Shown here piece after piece: positions 34,184 through 43,160 of a stretch of 64,000 nucleotides of DNA (position 1 is the stretch's first letter; every line of letters begins with the position of its first letter). The translations under genes and the position numbers were made by a program. Origin of the DNA: an uncultured Collinsella sp. (GTDB taxonomy: Bacteria > Actinomycetota > Coriobacteriia > Coriobacteriales > Coriobacteriaceae); NCBI GenBank assembly GCA_958348225.1, contig CATVYG010000002.1, positions 37,053-101,052 of the forward strand, given 5' to 3'. The notes beneath the pieces were generated by a model that saw only the letters and a program-made list of their open reading frames with translations, was not told the origin of the DNA and searched no databases.

Positions 34184-34750
34184 CTATTTGAGCTTGCGGG
34201 TCTTGGGCTTAAAGCGCATACCCGCCTGGCGTCCGCCACGTGCGGAGAATCCATAGCCGGACTGCGGCACGACGCCGGACATCAAAAACGGAATGGCAAC
34301 CAGACCCGTCAGGATCGAGGACGGCAGCGCATGGCCGAAGATCGCCACGACAAAGCTCGTCTCCAAACCCATAAACAGCAAGATGATGCTGTAGATCACA
34401 TTAATGACGAGCGCAAAGGCGCCCACAGTGACGCCGCGCGCACTCGGGGTACCGCCCGTCTGACCGACGGCGCTGTGCACCAGGGCAAAAGAACCCACGG
34501 TCAGCAGGAGCGACATAACGCCCACCGGCACGGCAGCGGACAGGTCATAGAACAAGCCGCTGCAAAAACCGCACACGACGGCACGGGTCGGGTCGCCCGA
34601 GAACACGCTTAGGCACACCAGGATAATCATGAAGTTGACGCGACCGCCCGCAATGGAGATCTGCGGTGCCAGGCCTGCCTGCAGCAGCACGCACACAATG
34701 GCAGCGATCACAAACGTGCGGGAGCTCATCCCCTGCTCGTGTAGATCCAT
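34184..34750 (-). CDS. mreD: rod shape-determining protein MreD
   Basis: Polytopic membrane protein of the elongasome, 188 residues with about five hydrophobic segments, including VIAAIVCVLLQAGLAP and MIILVCLSVFSGDPTRAVVCG. The sequence is weakly conserved, as usual for MreD, so position between mreC and mrdA carries much of the call. The C-terminus is basic. Two ATGs lie two codons apart; the downstream one has better spacing to AGGGGG. Confidence 0.88.
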   Translation of the reverse strand: MDLHEQGMSSRTFVIAAIVCVLLQAGLAPQISIAGGRVNFMIILVCLSVFSGDPTRAVVCGFCSGLFYDLSAAVPVGVMSLLLTVGSFALVHSAVGQTGGTPSARGVTVGAFALVINVIYSIILLFMGLETSFVVAIFGHALPSSILTGLVAIPFLMSGVVPQSGYGFSARGGRQAGMRFKPKTRKLK

Positions 34751-34761
34751 GGACATGCCCC

Positions 34762-35760
34762 CTATTCGCTCGAGCCGGAATCGGTCGTCTCGGACGTGTC
34801 GGAACTGTCATCCGAGCTCTCGTCCTTCATCTTGGTTGCAGCATCGCGCGACGTTCCCTGCGGCGTGCTGTTGGCCGTGCTCACGTCCTCATCCGAGGCC
34901 GACTGTTCGTCGGTCAGCGAGGTGATGACCAGCACTTCCTCGTTGTTCTCGGCCGTGGTCTGAGCGCGCACCACAATGGTGTAGTACACGTCGTTTGCCG
35001 ATTTCTCAACCGACGAGACGGTGCCAAGCGGAAGGCCCTTGGGGAACACGCCACCGATGCCAGAGGTCACGATGATATCGCCAACCTTAACATCGGAGTC
35101 GACGCTCACATACTCAAGACGCAGCGTGCCGTCAGCCTGACCCTGCAGCATACCCTGGGCGCGCGTGTCCTGCACCATGGCGGACACGCCCGAGTTCTCG
35201 TCGCCAATCAGGCGCACGGTAGAGGTCTTGGCCGATACCTCGATAATCTGGCCGATAACACCGGCAGAACTCGTCACGGGCATGTTGATGGTAAGGCCGT
35301 CGGCAGAGCCCTTGTCGATGGTAACGGTCGAGGTCCAGGCATCGCCGGAGGCACCAACGATACGAGCTGCGGTCGATTTGAGGTTGTAGGTCGATTGCAG
35401 CCCGACCAGGCCCTCCAGGCGCTCGGCAGTCTTTTGAGCCTCAGAAAGCTCGGCGACCTTAGAGGTCAGCTCCTCATTTTGCTTCTTGAGCTCGTCAAGC
35501 GTGTCCTGCGACGCCGTTAGGTTAGAGAACACGTTGCCAATCGCATTGAAGGGAGCCGCCACAGCCGAGCCCACAAAGCGCACCGGAGAGGTAATCGTCG
35601 TTACGCCCGAACGCACGGCATGAATCGGCCCTGCCTCGCCCTCGCGGATGTAAAACGTGAGCAGCAACACCGAAATCAGGCTGAAAACAATCAACGGGCG
35701 CATACCCGTTGATTGTCGCTTGGTATTCAGATTTGTGGAGAAACCCGAAGATCGTGCCAA
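34762..35760 (-). CDS. mreC: rod shape-determining protein MreC
   Basis: Periplasm-side (extracellular) scaffold that activates PBP2. It has 332 residues. A single transmembrane anchor lies near residues 20-40, then a coiled coil near 85-115 (LDELKKQNEELTSKVAEL), then the beta-barrel core with VTSGIGGVFPKGLPLG. The last 35 residues are rich in Ser, Thr, Asp and Glu and look disordered. The start is TTG after GGTGG. Confidence 0.94.
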   Translation of the reverse strand: MARSSGFSTNLNTKRQSTGMRPLIVFSLISVLLLTFYIREGEAGPIHAVRSGVTTITSPVRFVGSAVAAPFNAIGNVFSNLTASQDTLDELKKQNEELTSKVAELSEAQKTAERLEGLVGLQSTYNLKSTAARIVGASGDAWTSTVTIDKGSADGLTINMPVTSSAGVIGQIIEVSAKTSTVRLIGDENSGVSAMVQDTRAQGMLQGQADGTLRLEYVSVDSDVKVGDIIVTSGIGGVFPKGLPLGTVSSVEKSANDVYYTIVVRAQTTAENNEEVLVITSLTDEQSASDEDVSTANSTPQGTSRDAATKMKDESSDDSSDTSETTDSGSSE

Positions 35761-35781
35761 ATGGAATCCACCTTTTGGAAA

Positions 35782-36825
35782 TTAAGCATTGGTCTGGACG
35801 AAGCCGCCATCAAACGCATTGGCCTCGAGCACGCGGGCACAGCCGTTAACGACGTTATCGAGCGCCGTGGGGCTGACGTTGACCGAAACACCGGTCTCAT
35901 CGCGCAGGCGCACGTCGAGACCGCGCAGCAGCGCGCCGCCACCAGTCAGCAAAATGCCGTAGTACATAAGGTCCGAGGCAAGATCGGGAGGCGTAGCGTC
36001 GAGTGCGTCCTTGACGGCCTTGGCCATCTCGTCGAGCGGCTTGTTGAGCGCGCGACGAATCTCCTCGCTCTCGATGCGCACGGTCTTGGGCAGACCGGTG
36101 ATCACGTCGCGGCCGTTGACCTCGACGTCGAGCTCGTCCTTGAGCGGCACGGCGGAACCGACCTTGATCTTGATGTCCTCTGCCGTACGCTCGCCGATGG
36201 CCAGGTTGTAGGCATCGCGAACGTGCGTGAGGATGGCCTGGTCGAACTCGTCACCGGCAATACGGATGGACTGCGAGACGACGATGCCGCCCATAGCGAT
36301 AACAGCGACCTCGGTGGTACCGCCACCGATGTCGATGACCATGGAGCCGGTGGGTTCCTCGACGGGCAGGTCGGCGCCGATAGCGGCGGCCATAGGCTCT
36401 TCGATCAGATAGGCCTGGCGGGCACCGGCCTGGATCGTGGCCTCAAAGACAGCTCGCTTCTCGACCGACGTGACGCCGGAAGGAACGCAGACGACAACGC
36501 GCGGACGCGGGGTCCACGGATAGCGCTTCTCGGACGCCTTGTCGATAAAGTAGCGAAGCATGGCCTCGGTAACATCGAAGTCGGCGATGACGCCGTCCTT
36601 CAGGGGACGAACGGCCACGATGTTGCCGGGCGTACGGCCGAGCATGCGCTTTGCCTCGATACCGACCGCCAGGATGCGCTCGTCGTTCTTGTCGATGGCG
36701 ACAACAGAGGGCTCGCGAATGACGATGCCCTTGCCGCGCACGGAGACAAGCGTATTTGCGGTGCCGAGGTCGATGGCAAGATCGCCCGCATAGCTACCGA
36801 AGAACATATCCATCAAAGAAAACAA
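35782..36825 (-). CDS. mreB: actin-like rod-shape protein MreB
   Basis: Bacterial actin that organises lateral wall synthesis. It has 347 residues. GDLAIDLGTANTLV near residue 14 is phosphate loop 1, VIDIGGGTTEVAVI is phosphate loop 2, and TGGGALLRGLD is the adenosine motif. The start is TTG, 5 bases after AGGAG; a Met four codons later is a weaker option. It heads mreB-mreC-mreD-mrdA-rodA. Confidence 0.96.
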   Translation of the reverse strand: MFSLMDMFFGSYAGDLAIDLGTANTLVSVRGKGIVIREPSVVAIDKNDERILAVGIEAKRMLGRTPGNIVAVRPLKDGVIADFDVTEAMLRYFIDKASEKRYPWTPRPRVVVCVPSGVTSVEKRAVFEATIQAGARQAYLIEEPMAAAIGADLPVEEPTGSMVIDIGGGTTEVAVIAMGGIVVSQSIRIAGDEFDQAILTHVRDAYNLAIGERTAEDIKIKVGSAVPLKDELDVEVNGRDVITGLPKTVRIESEEIRRALNKPLDEMAKAVKDALDATPPDLASDLMYYGILLTGGGALLRGLDVRLRDETGVSVNVSPTALDNVVNGCARVLEANAFDGGFVQTNA

Positions 36826-36885
36826 CGCAACTCCTGATGTGTTGGATGATTGCTGGAAAACTACTAGCTCATCATACTAGCGCAA

Positions 36886-36918
36886 GCCCGGCACCTCACT
36901 TGCGGTGAAGCGCCGGGC
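36886..36918 (-). terminator. hairpin between the TPR gene and mreB
   Basis: Fourteen-base-pair stem (36886-36899/36905-36918, two G-U on the minus strand) with a 5-base loop, 22 bases past the TPR gene stop. The following bases are TTGCGC, not a T-run, so it may be only a partial terminator. Confidence 0.55.
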
Positions 36919-36940
36919 AAAGCTAAATCCCATAAGGTCA

Positions 36941-38245
36941 CTACTGGTTGTCAGCAGCCGAGAAATCCATATCGAGCGAGGAAACGGCCCAGCCGATATG
37001 GTTGTCGGAGCGCACGAATTTGACGGTGTACTCCTGCTCGCCGCCCTTGGACAGCGATGCCTTCACCTTAGCGGTCGTCTCGGTCATGGACTGATCCATG
37101 CCCTCGACGGACACGGTGGCACCCTGCGGAATCGAGGAGATGATCATCGACTTAGCGTCCTCGGACAGGCTCGAGGCCAGACAAGACTCGGCCTTTGCCG
37201 TGTCACCGTCGCCGGCAGCCTGGAACAGATCGGTAACGACAGACTCCTGAGACGGGAAGCCAAAGCCGCGCGTGTAGGCAAAGCCCAGACCGCCCGCGGC
37301 GATCAAAATAAGCAGAAGCAGCACGATGAAGACTTTGAGACCCGTGTGGCGATGGCGACGACGGACCTTGGCCTGCTTACGATCCTGACGGTCCTGCTGG
37401 ACCATCTCGGACTCGGACAGCGTAAAGAAGCCGGTGTCCGAGGGATCGGGCATAAACTGGCCGGTCGCGCCCGTAGGATCGAGCGGATCAACGGCAGGAG
37501 CGTCCATCGCGGGCGCCGGAGCCGTGGCCATAGCCGTCTGGGCAGACAGTGCGGCAAGCGAATCGTGCACGCGGGCAAGCTCATCGGCCTGCTCGGAGGT
37601 GAGCTGGTAGATGCCATCGGCAGTAGCGGCGTTAAAGGCGTCGAGTGCGTCGGAGGGGCGGCCGGCGGCAGAAAGCGCCTGACCCATGCCGGCGTTGAGC
37701 GCACGCGTGTCGTCGCGGGGACCGGCAAAGTCGATAGCCGTGCGGTAGGTCTCCACGGCATCCGCCGGACGGCCGAGCTTAATGAAGCAACGACCGAGCT
37801 CGCCGAGTGCGGCGGCAGGAGCCGGATTGGCGCCGTCGATGGCAGCCTGACGGAAGGCAGTACCCGCGTTGGCATAGTCGCCCGACTGGAACAGCGCGTT
37901 ACCCAGGCCCAGATAGGCCTTGAACGGCGTGGCATAGGAAGCATCCTGCGTAGCAGCAGAGAACGCCTGGGCGGCCGTCGTGTAGTCGCCCACGGCGGCG
38001 AGCGCCTTGCCGCGGTTGGTGAGCAGTGCGCCGCGCTTGCCGTAGGTGCCGTCGTTGAGGGCGGCGGCATAGGCCTCGGCGGCCTCGGCATACATGCCCA
38101 GGTGCATCAAGGCGTTACCACGAAGGTGATCGGCCTCGCCCATAATCTCATCGGGAGTTTTTGCCGCCCCAAGCATCTGGGCTGCAGCGGAAAAATCACC
38201 CACGCGGTAAGCGGCGCGGCCCTGTTGGATCAGCTGGCTATTCAA
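36941..38245 (-). CDS. TPR-repeat membrane protein
   Basis: Protein of 434 residues of unknown function. Residues 1-240 hold about six tetratricopeptide-like helical hairpins (for example GNALMHLGMYAEAAEAYAAAL). A linker rich in Ala and Pro follows, then a basic stretch (KVRRRHRHTG) and one transmembrane segment near residues 303-327. The last 105 residues form a small extracellular domain. The topology, with TPRs inside and a short domain outside, suggests a scaffold or sensor at the membrane. The start is TTG after GGGG. It lies 11 bases after the cyclophilin gene. Confidence 0.75.
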   Translation of the reverse strand: MNSQLIQQGRAAYRVGDFSAAAQMLGAAKTPDEIMGEADHLRGNALMHLGMYAEAAEAYAAALNDGTYGKRGALLTNRGKALAAVGDYTTAAQAFSAATQDASYATPFKAYLGLGNALFQSGDYANAGTAFRQAAIDGANPAPAAALGELGRCFIKLGRPADAVETYRTAIDFAGPRDDTRALNAGMGQALSAAGRPSDALDAFNAATADGIYQLTSEQADELARVHDSLAALSAQTAMATAPAPAMDAPAVDPLDPTGATGQFMPDPSDTGFFTLSESEMVQQDRQDRKQAKVRRRHRHTGLKVFIVLLLLILIAAGGLGFAYTRGFGFPSQESVVTDLFQAAGDGDTAKAESCLASSLSEDAKSMIISSIPQGATVSVEGMDQSMTETTAKVKASLSKGGEQEYTVKFVRSDNHIGWAVSSLDMDFSAADNQ

Positions 38246-38256
38246 GGAAGTCCCCT

Positions 38257-38799
38257 TTACTCGTGAACGATCTCGACATGGACGATCTCGTCGCCGGCAC
38301 GCAGCTGCGAAATCACATCGAGACCCTCGACCGTGGTACCAAAGACGGTGTAACCGGAATCGAGGTTATGCTGGGCACCCAGGCAGAAGTAGAACTGCGA
38401 ACCCGCGGAATCGGGGTCCATGGAGCGTGCCATGGCAAGGGCACCATCGACATGGCTGTTGCGCGGATTGGTGGCAAACTCGCCCTTGATGCAGTAGCCG
38501 GGGCCACCGGTACCGGGCATGCCGTCGGGGCCCTCAAGACCGGCAGCGACGTCGGCGCCGGACATATCGCGGGTATTGGGGTCGCCGCCCTGAATGACAA
38601 AGCCGGGCACATAGCGATGGAACTTAAGGCCATCATAGAAACCCATCGTGGAAAGCTCACAGAAGTTCGCGACATGAATGGGAGCGCCCTCACCGTCAAA
38701 CTTGACCTTGATGGTACCCTTCGACGTCTCGATAACGGCGCACTCGTCGCCGGCAAGCTGATACTCGGGCGTGTAGAGCTCTTTCTTAAAACCAAACAT
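38257..38799 (-). CDS. cyclophilin-type peptidyl-prolyl cis-trans isomerase
   Basis: Catalyses proline isomerisation during protein folding. It has 180 residues, a single cyclophilin domain without signal peptide, so it is probably cytosolic. KFHRYVPGFVIQGGDP carries the catalytic Arg and GSQFYFCLG the hydrophobic pocket; VFGTTVEGLDVI closes the fold. It has its own promoter and is followed by the TPR gene. Confidence 0.93.
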   Translation of the reverse strand: MFGFKKELYTPEYQLAGDECAVIETSKGTIKVKFDGEGAPIHVANFCELSTMGFYDGLKFHRYVPGFVIQGGDPNTRDMSGADVAAGLEGPDGMPGTGGPGYCIKGEFATNPRNSHVDGALAMARSMDPDSAGSQFYFCLGAQHNLDSGYTVFGTTVEGLDVISQLRAGDEIVHVEIVHE

Positions 38800-38838
38800 G
38801 TGGTTCCTTCCTCGTGCGTTTAAAGCATATTTGTACGA

Positions 38839-38868
38839 ATTGTAGCAATAAGCATGCGCTTACATCAA
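38839..38868 (-). promoter_or_regulatory. promoter of the cyclophilin-TPR unit
   Basis: TTGATG (38863-38868) and TACAAT (38839-38844) with an 18-base spacer on the minus strand, about 40 bases before the cyclophilin ATG. Confidence 0.7.
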
Positions 38869-38906
38869 TTGCGCACGTAGGTTATGCCGACTATGGCGAA
38901 CTAATT

Positions 38907-40049
38907 TTAGGAACGCTGCTGCGGCTTCCAGGAGCCCACGTTGGCGTCGTACTGATTCAGCGCGCTGTTGCCGCCCTGTGCGATGGGCGCCAGGATCTCG
39001 CTTTGGTGGGAACTCATCGACTCGCCATCGGGAATGGCCAGCGAGATATCCCAGCTCTGGCAGATTACGTCGACGCGCTCATACATCCACTCGGCAAGCT
39101 GCTTTAAGTGGGCGATGTCATCCGCATAGACCGTATCGTCCTGATACTTAAGGTTGTTAAGCTCATCTTGCGTCTTTTTGATCTGGTCGCGCAGGGCGTA
39201 AGCACTCTGCGACAGCTCCTGACGGGTGGACAGCGGCGATCGGAGATAGCCGTTGTTAAAGGAATCGATGACCTCGCCGATCTGGTCCTCGTCACCGTAG
39301 GACACGATGGTCTGATACAGACCGTCGAGCCTGGTATAGAGCTGGTCATCGGTGAGCACGGTTTCTTCCTGGACCACCTCGGCAGAATCGTCTTGCTTGG
39401 TATCGTCCTCAGTCGCCTCGCCCTTTTGGCGCGTAGGGAAGGTCGTCTGCGCGGCCTGACCAAACTGGTCATAGAAGCCAGGCATGACACCCATGGGATC
39501 GGCCGTCACGAACCAATAGGCACCGCCGCAAACGACGGCAAGGACCGCGATGACGATGAGCGGCTTGGGAATATGACGCTTGTGCTTGTGATAGGCGTCC
39601 TCGTCGGGATGCACCTTGCGCTTGGGTTTTTGAGCATCGTCATGCAAGGAAACCGGCGTGGGAATATCGACCTTGGGGATACCGAAATCCTTATCGAAAG
39701 CCGGCAGCACGCAGGTCTCGTTAGGATCGGCGGCGTCCGAAAGCACCGCAGCGGCAGAGGCCGGCGCATGAGGCACCTCGGTATCGATCTGCTCTTGCGT
39801 TAGGCGCGGAAAGCCTGCCGTGCGGCCCGCTGCCAGGTCGGATGCGGCCGCGTCCTCGGAGAGGATACCCGGAGCGGGGCGTCCGCATTTGGGGCACGTA
39901 CGATCATGCGGAGAAAGACGGGCACCGCAGCCCTCACAGAACACGAACTCGGTGTGCTCGGGACCATCGCCCGGACCCACATAGGCGTTGCAGTAGGGGC
40001 AGAACGAGGCGCCGTCCTCGATAGTCTTAAGGCAATGCGGGCAGATCAC
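38907..40049 (-). CDS. double zinc-ribbon single-pass membrane protein
   Basis: Protein of 380 residues with no recognised enzymatic domain. Two N-terminal zinc ribbons are evident: CPHC with CPYC, then CEGCGARL with CPKCG. A long charged linker follows, then a basic stretch and one transmembrane segment (about residues 160-180), and an extracellular helical region with coiled-coil character (LSQSAYALRDQIKKTQDELN). A GTG at 40049 sits 5 bases after AAAAGAGG and directly before the first zinc ribbon; a TTG ten codons upstream is possible. Function unknown. Confidence 0.72.
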   Translation of the reverse strand: MICPHCLKTIEDGASFCPYCNAYVGPGDGPEHTEFVFCEGCGARLSPHDRTCPKCGRPAPGILSEDAAASDLAAGRTAGFPRLTQEQIDTEVPHAPASAAAVLSDAADPNETCVLPAFDKDFGIPKVDIPTPVSLHDDAQKPKRKVHPDEDAYHKHKRHIPKPLIVIAVLAVVCGGAYWFVTADPMGVMPGFYDQFGQAAQTTFPTRQKGEATEDDTKQDDSAEVVQEETVLTDDQLYTRLDGLYQTIVSYGDEDQIGEVIDSFNNGYLRSPLSTRQELSQSAYALRDQIKKTQDELNNLKYQDDTVYADDIAHLKQLAEWMYERVDVICQSWDISLAIPDGESMSSHQSEILAPIAQGGNSALNQYDANVGSWKPQQRS

Positions 40050-40152
40050 GGCATCCTCTTTTCGAAGCAATTCAAACAATCGAGGTTAGAGCATAACATC
40101 GCCACGGCCCCACAGGAACAAGGCACCAATTCAACATCGCCAGGGCGCGTAG

Positions 40153-42891
40153 CTACTTCTTCTTTTTGCTTGGCATCGAGACTTTGATGCCTTGGGCGGA
40201 CTTGGTCACGCGAGAGCGCTTGGCTCCGGTACTCTTCTTTTTCTTGGGCTGGGCCTGGGCCACGCCCTCGAGTGCGCGGGCCTCGGCCTCGCGAGCGGTG
40301 CGATCTTCGCGACGCTGCGCCATGTCGGCGGCAACGCGCTTGGCAAAACGTTCGGCCGTCGAACCCGTCGAGCTCACCTTGCCGCCACCGCGACCCAGGC
40401 GGACGCGCACACCGCGGCCAAAACCAGTTGCGGCATGACGACGACGCGGCTTGAGCGAATCCATCATCGTGGCGAGCTTAAAAAACACCGAGCAGGTAAA
40501 GACCACAATGACAGCCAAGATAACCATCTGGCCCATCGACAGGTTGGCAATGGACAGCAGCTCTGGGAATCCGACAACGCCCACCAGAATGCCGGCGACT
40601 ACAAACACAAAAAGCACCACACGTAAGGGCGTGAGAGGTTGCGAGATGCGCCAGATCAGGCTGACGCTCGCCGCGCACGACGTAAGCAAGCACATCGTAG
40701 ACAGCGTGAGCTGGCTAAAGCCAAACACGCGCGCCACAAAGATATCGAGCGCCGCAGCCAAAATGACCGCAATCGACGCCGGCAGTGCACGCTTGAGTAC
40801 GTTGGTCAAAAACGCACCCTTCACGCGAGCATTGTTGGGCTCCAGCCCCAACACAAAGCCCGGCGCGCCGATGCAGAAGAAGTTGATGAGCGTCATCTGG
40901 ATGGGCTCGAAGGGGTACGGCGGCAGCGCGATGCACAGCGCCGCCAGGCCCATCGAGAACAGCGTCTTGGTCAGGAACAGCGAGGCCGAACGCTGCAGGT
41001 TGTTGATGGAGCGACGGCCCTCGGCCACCACGGCGGGCATCGAGGCAAAGTCGTTGTCGACGAGCACGATCTCGGCCACGTTGCGCGCGGCATCGGAGCC
41101 GGCCGCCATGGCCACGGAGCAGTCGGCCTCCTTGAGCGCCAGCACGTCGTTGACGCCGTCGCCCGTCATGGCCACGGTGTGTTCGCGGCGCTTGAGCGCC
41201 TGCACGAGCTCGCGCTTCTGCTGCGGGGTCACACGACCAAAGACATGGTAGCGGTCCACTGCGGCATCGAGCTTGGCCGGCGTATCGAGCGTCGTGGCGT
41301 CCACATAAGCGTCCGCCCCCGGCACGCCCACCACGCGCGCGATCGACGACACCGTACGCGGGTCGTCGCCACTGATCACGTTGAGGGTCACGCCCTGCTC
41401 GTTAAAGTAGCCAATGGTCTCGGCCGCCGAGGTACGAATCTCGTCGCGGATGGTCACAAAGCCCACGGGCTCGGCCTCGCCCACCATATCGCCATCGGGC
41501 GTAAAGCCGTCCACGCGCGCCACCACGAGCACGCGGCAGGTATCGGCAAGCTCGGCGACACGGTTCTCGACCTGCGAAAACACACGCTCCGAAAGCACAA
41601 ACTGCGCGGCGCCCATCACATAGGAGCCCTGCGCAAACGACGCGCCGCTCCACTTTTTGGAGGACGAGAACGGAATGACCGACAGCGGCTCAGACACCTC
41701 GACCGGGCGATCGGCGTAATAGTTAAGCAGCGCCTGGCAGGTCTCGTTGGCATCGGCCGAAGTCGCACGCGCCACGTTAGCCAGCGCAAAATCGAGTACC
41801 GTGGTATCGACGGGAACAGCCGCTTCGTCCGAGCCGGCGCCAAGGCTAACGCCCTCAACCGGCAGCGGATACGTGCCCTCGACCTCCATGCGGCCCGACG
41901 TGATGGTGCCCGTCTTATCTAGGCACAGCACGTCGACGCGAGCGAGCGTCTCAATGCAGTAGAGCTGCTGTGCCAGCACCTTGCGGCGGGCCAGACGCAC
42001 CGTGGCGATGGCGAGCACCGACGAGGTCAGCAGTACCAGGCCTTGGGGGATCATGCCCAGCAGGGCGCCCACCGTGGACAGCAGCGCCGACGAAGGCACA
42101 TGACCAGCCAACAGCTCGGAGAAGCACCACGAAAGCGCGCTATCGCCCGGGGTTCCCGCGGCATCCCACAGCTCGCTCACGCTCGAGGCAAACAACGCTA
42201 AACCGAGCGGGATCATGATGATGCTCGCAAAGCGCACAATGGCATTAAGCGCATTCATGATCTCGGAATTAACCTTTTTGACGTACTTGGCCTCGTTATT
42301 AATTTTGGCCACGTAGTTGTCGGCGCCGACATGGATCACACGGGCGCGCAGCAGGCCCGAGTCGATAAAGCTGCCGCTCATGAGCTCGGAACCGGGCTGT
42401 TTCTTAATAAGGTCGCTCTCGCCCGTCAGCAGACTCTCGTTCACGAGCGCCTCGCCCGAAACCACCACGGCGTCGGCGGGAATCTGGTCGCCGCGCCCCA
42501 GGCGAATGATGTCGTCGAGCACGATCTGGTCCAGGTCGAGCTCCACCTCGGCGCCGTCGCGCACCGCGATGGCCTTCTTGGAGGTCAGCAGCGTGAGCTT
42601 ATCAACCATCTTCTTGGAACGCATGGACTGAATGACGCCAATGGCGGTATTGAGGAACACCACGAACAGGAACGTCAGATTCTTAAACGAACCGGTCAAA
42701 ATGACCAGGAACGCCAAGATCACGTTGATCAAATTGAACAGCGTGCAGAGGTTCTCGATGATGAGCTCTTTGACCGACTTGGTCTTGAGCTCCATGTTGC
42801 GGTTGATCTTACCGGCGGCGATGCGCTCCTCGACCTCGGCGGTCGAGAGTCCGCGCTCGATATCCGTTGCTGCCATACCACGTCCCATCAC
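40153..42891 (-). CDS. cation-translocating P-type ATPase with basic C-terminal tail
   Basis: Membrane cation pump of 912 residues. The phosphorylation site is CLDKTGT, the actuator TGES (in SLLTGESDLI), and the hinge TGDGVND. The sequence resembles the CtpE-like actinobacterial group rather than heavy-metal pumps: there are no N-terminal metal domains and no CPC motif. The ion is unknown; relatives have been linked to calcium. The last 110 or so residues after the final transmembrane segment are rich in Lys and Arg and end KKKK, unusual for this family. The exact start among three nearby Met/GTG codons is unclear. Confidence 0.88.
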   Translation of the reverse strand: MMGRGMAATDIERGLSTAEVEERIAAGKINRNMELKTKSVKELIIENLCTLFNLINVILAFLVILTGSFKNLTFLFVVFLNTAIGVIQSMRSKKMVDKLTLLTSKKAIAVRDGAEVELDLDQIVLDDIIRLGRGDQIPADAVVVSGEALVNESLLTGESDLIKKQPGSELMSGSFIDSGLLRARVIHVGADNYVAKINNEAKYVKKVNSEIMNALNAIVRFASIIMIPLGLALFASSVSELWDAAGTPGDSALSWCFSELLAGHVPSSALLSTVGALLGMIPQGLVLLTSSVLAIATVRLARRKVLAQQLYCIETLARVDVLCLDKTGTITSGRMEVEGTYPLPVEGVSLGAGSDEAAVPVDTTVLDFALANVARATSADANETCQALLNYYADRPVEVSEPLSVIPFSSSKKWSGASFAQGSYVMGAAQFVLSERVFSQVENRVAELADTCRVLVVARVDGFTPDGDMVGEAEPVGFVTIRDEIRTSAAETIGYFNEQGVTLNVISGDDPRTVSSIARVVGVPGADAYVDATTLDTPAKLDAAVDRYHVFGRVTPQQKRELVQALKRREHTVAMTGDGVNDVLALKEADCSVAMAAGSDAARNVAEIVLVDNDFASMPAVVAEGRRSINNLQRSASLFLTKTLFSMGLAALCIALPPYPFEPIQMTLINFFCIGAPGFVLGLEPNNARVKGAFLTNVLKRALPASIAVILAAALDIFVARVFGFSQLTLSTMCLLTSCAASVSLIWRISQPLTPLRVVLFVFVVAGILVGVVGFPELLSIANLSMGQMVILAVIVVFTCSVFFKLATMMDSLKPRRRHAATGFGRGVRVRLGRGGGKVSSTGSTAERFAKRVAADMAQRREDRTAREAEARALEGVAQAQPKKKKSTGAKRSRVTKSAQGIKVSMPSKKKK

Positions 42892-42905
42892 GTCGCGTCG
42901 GTATA

Positions 42906-42941
42906 AGAAAAACCGCCCGGACCATGCGAGGTTCGGACGGT
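42906..42941 (-). terminator. Rho-independent terminator of tRNA-Arg(CCG)
   Basis: Twelve-position stem 42912-42923/42930-42941 with one mismatch, followed by five T residues on the minus strand. It lies just past the tRNA 3' end and before the P-type ATPase start. Confidence 0.85.
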
Positions 42942-42952
42942 CTTACGTTCGA

Positions 42953-43029
42953 TGGTGCCCCATGTTGGATTCGAACCAACGGCCTTCTGCTCCGGAGGCA
43001 GACGCTCTAATCCCCTGAGCTAATAGGGC
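42953..43029 (-). tRNA. tRNA-Arg (anticodon CCG)
   Basis: The 77-base gene folds into a full cloverleaf. The acceptor GCCCTAT pairs with ATGGGGC (one G-U), the D arm is GCTC/GAGC, the anticodon arm is TCTGC-CTCCGGA-GCAGA, and the T arm is GTTGG-TTCGAAT-CCAAC. The 3' CCA is encoded. The anticodon CCG reads CGG arginine codons. Confidence 0.96.
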
Positions 43030-43040
43030 CAACGTTTGGC

Positions 43041-43070
43041 ATTATACCCAAGTGCGCCACGGGCTATCAA
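43041..43070 (-). promoter_or_regulatory. promoter of tRNA-Arg(CCG)
   Basis: TTGATA (43065-43070) and TATAAT (43041-43046) with an 18-base spacer on the minus strand, 11 bases before the tRNA 5' end. Confidence 0.8.
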
Positions 43071-43122
43071 AATAAAAGAAAAAGCTTTGCAATTCCGTGG
43101 GAGACGAGGCGCAACGGCCCAC

Positions 43123-43155
43123 TTTAGAAGGCAAAAGCGAGTCAGATAGTATAAA
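43123..43155 (+). promoter_or_regulatory. probable promoter of the aromatic operon
   Basis: TTTAGA (43123-43128) lies 18 bases before TAGTAT (43147-43152); an overlapping TATAAA occupies 43150-43155. Transcription would begin around 43159-43162, before the hairpin at 43174. The -35 match is only moderate. Confidence 0.45.
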
Positions 43156-43160
43156 CTCAC

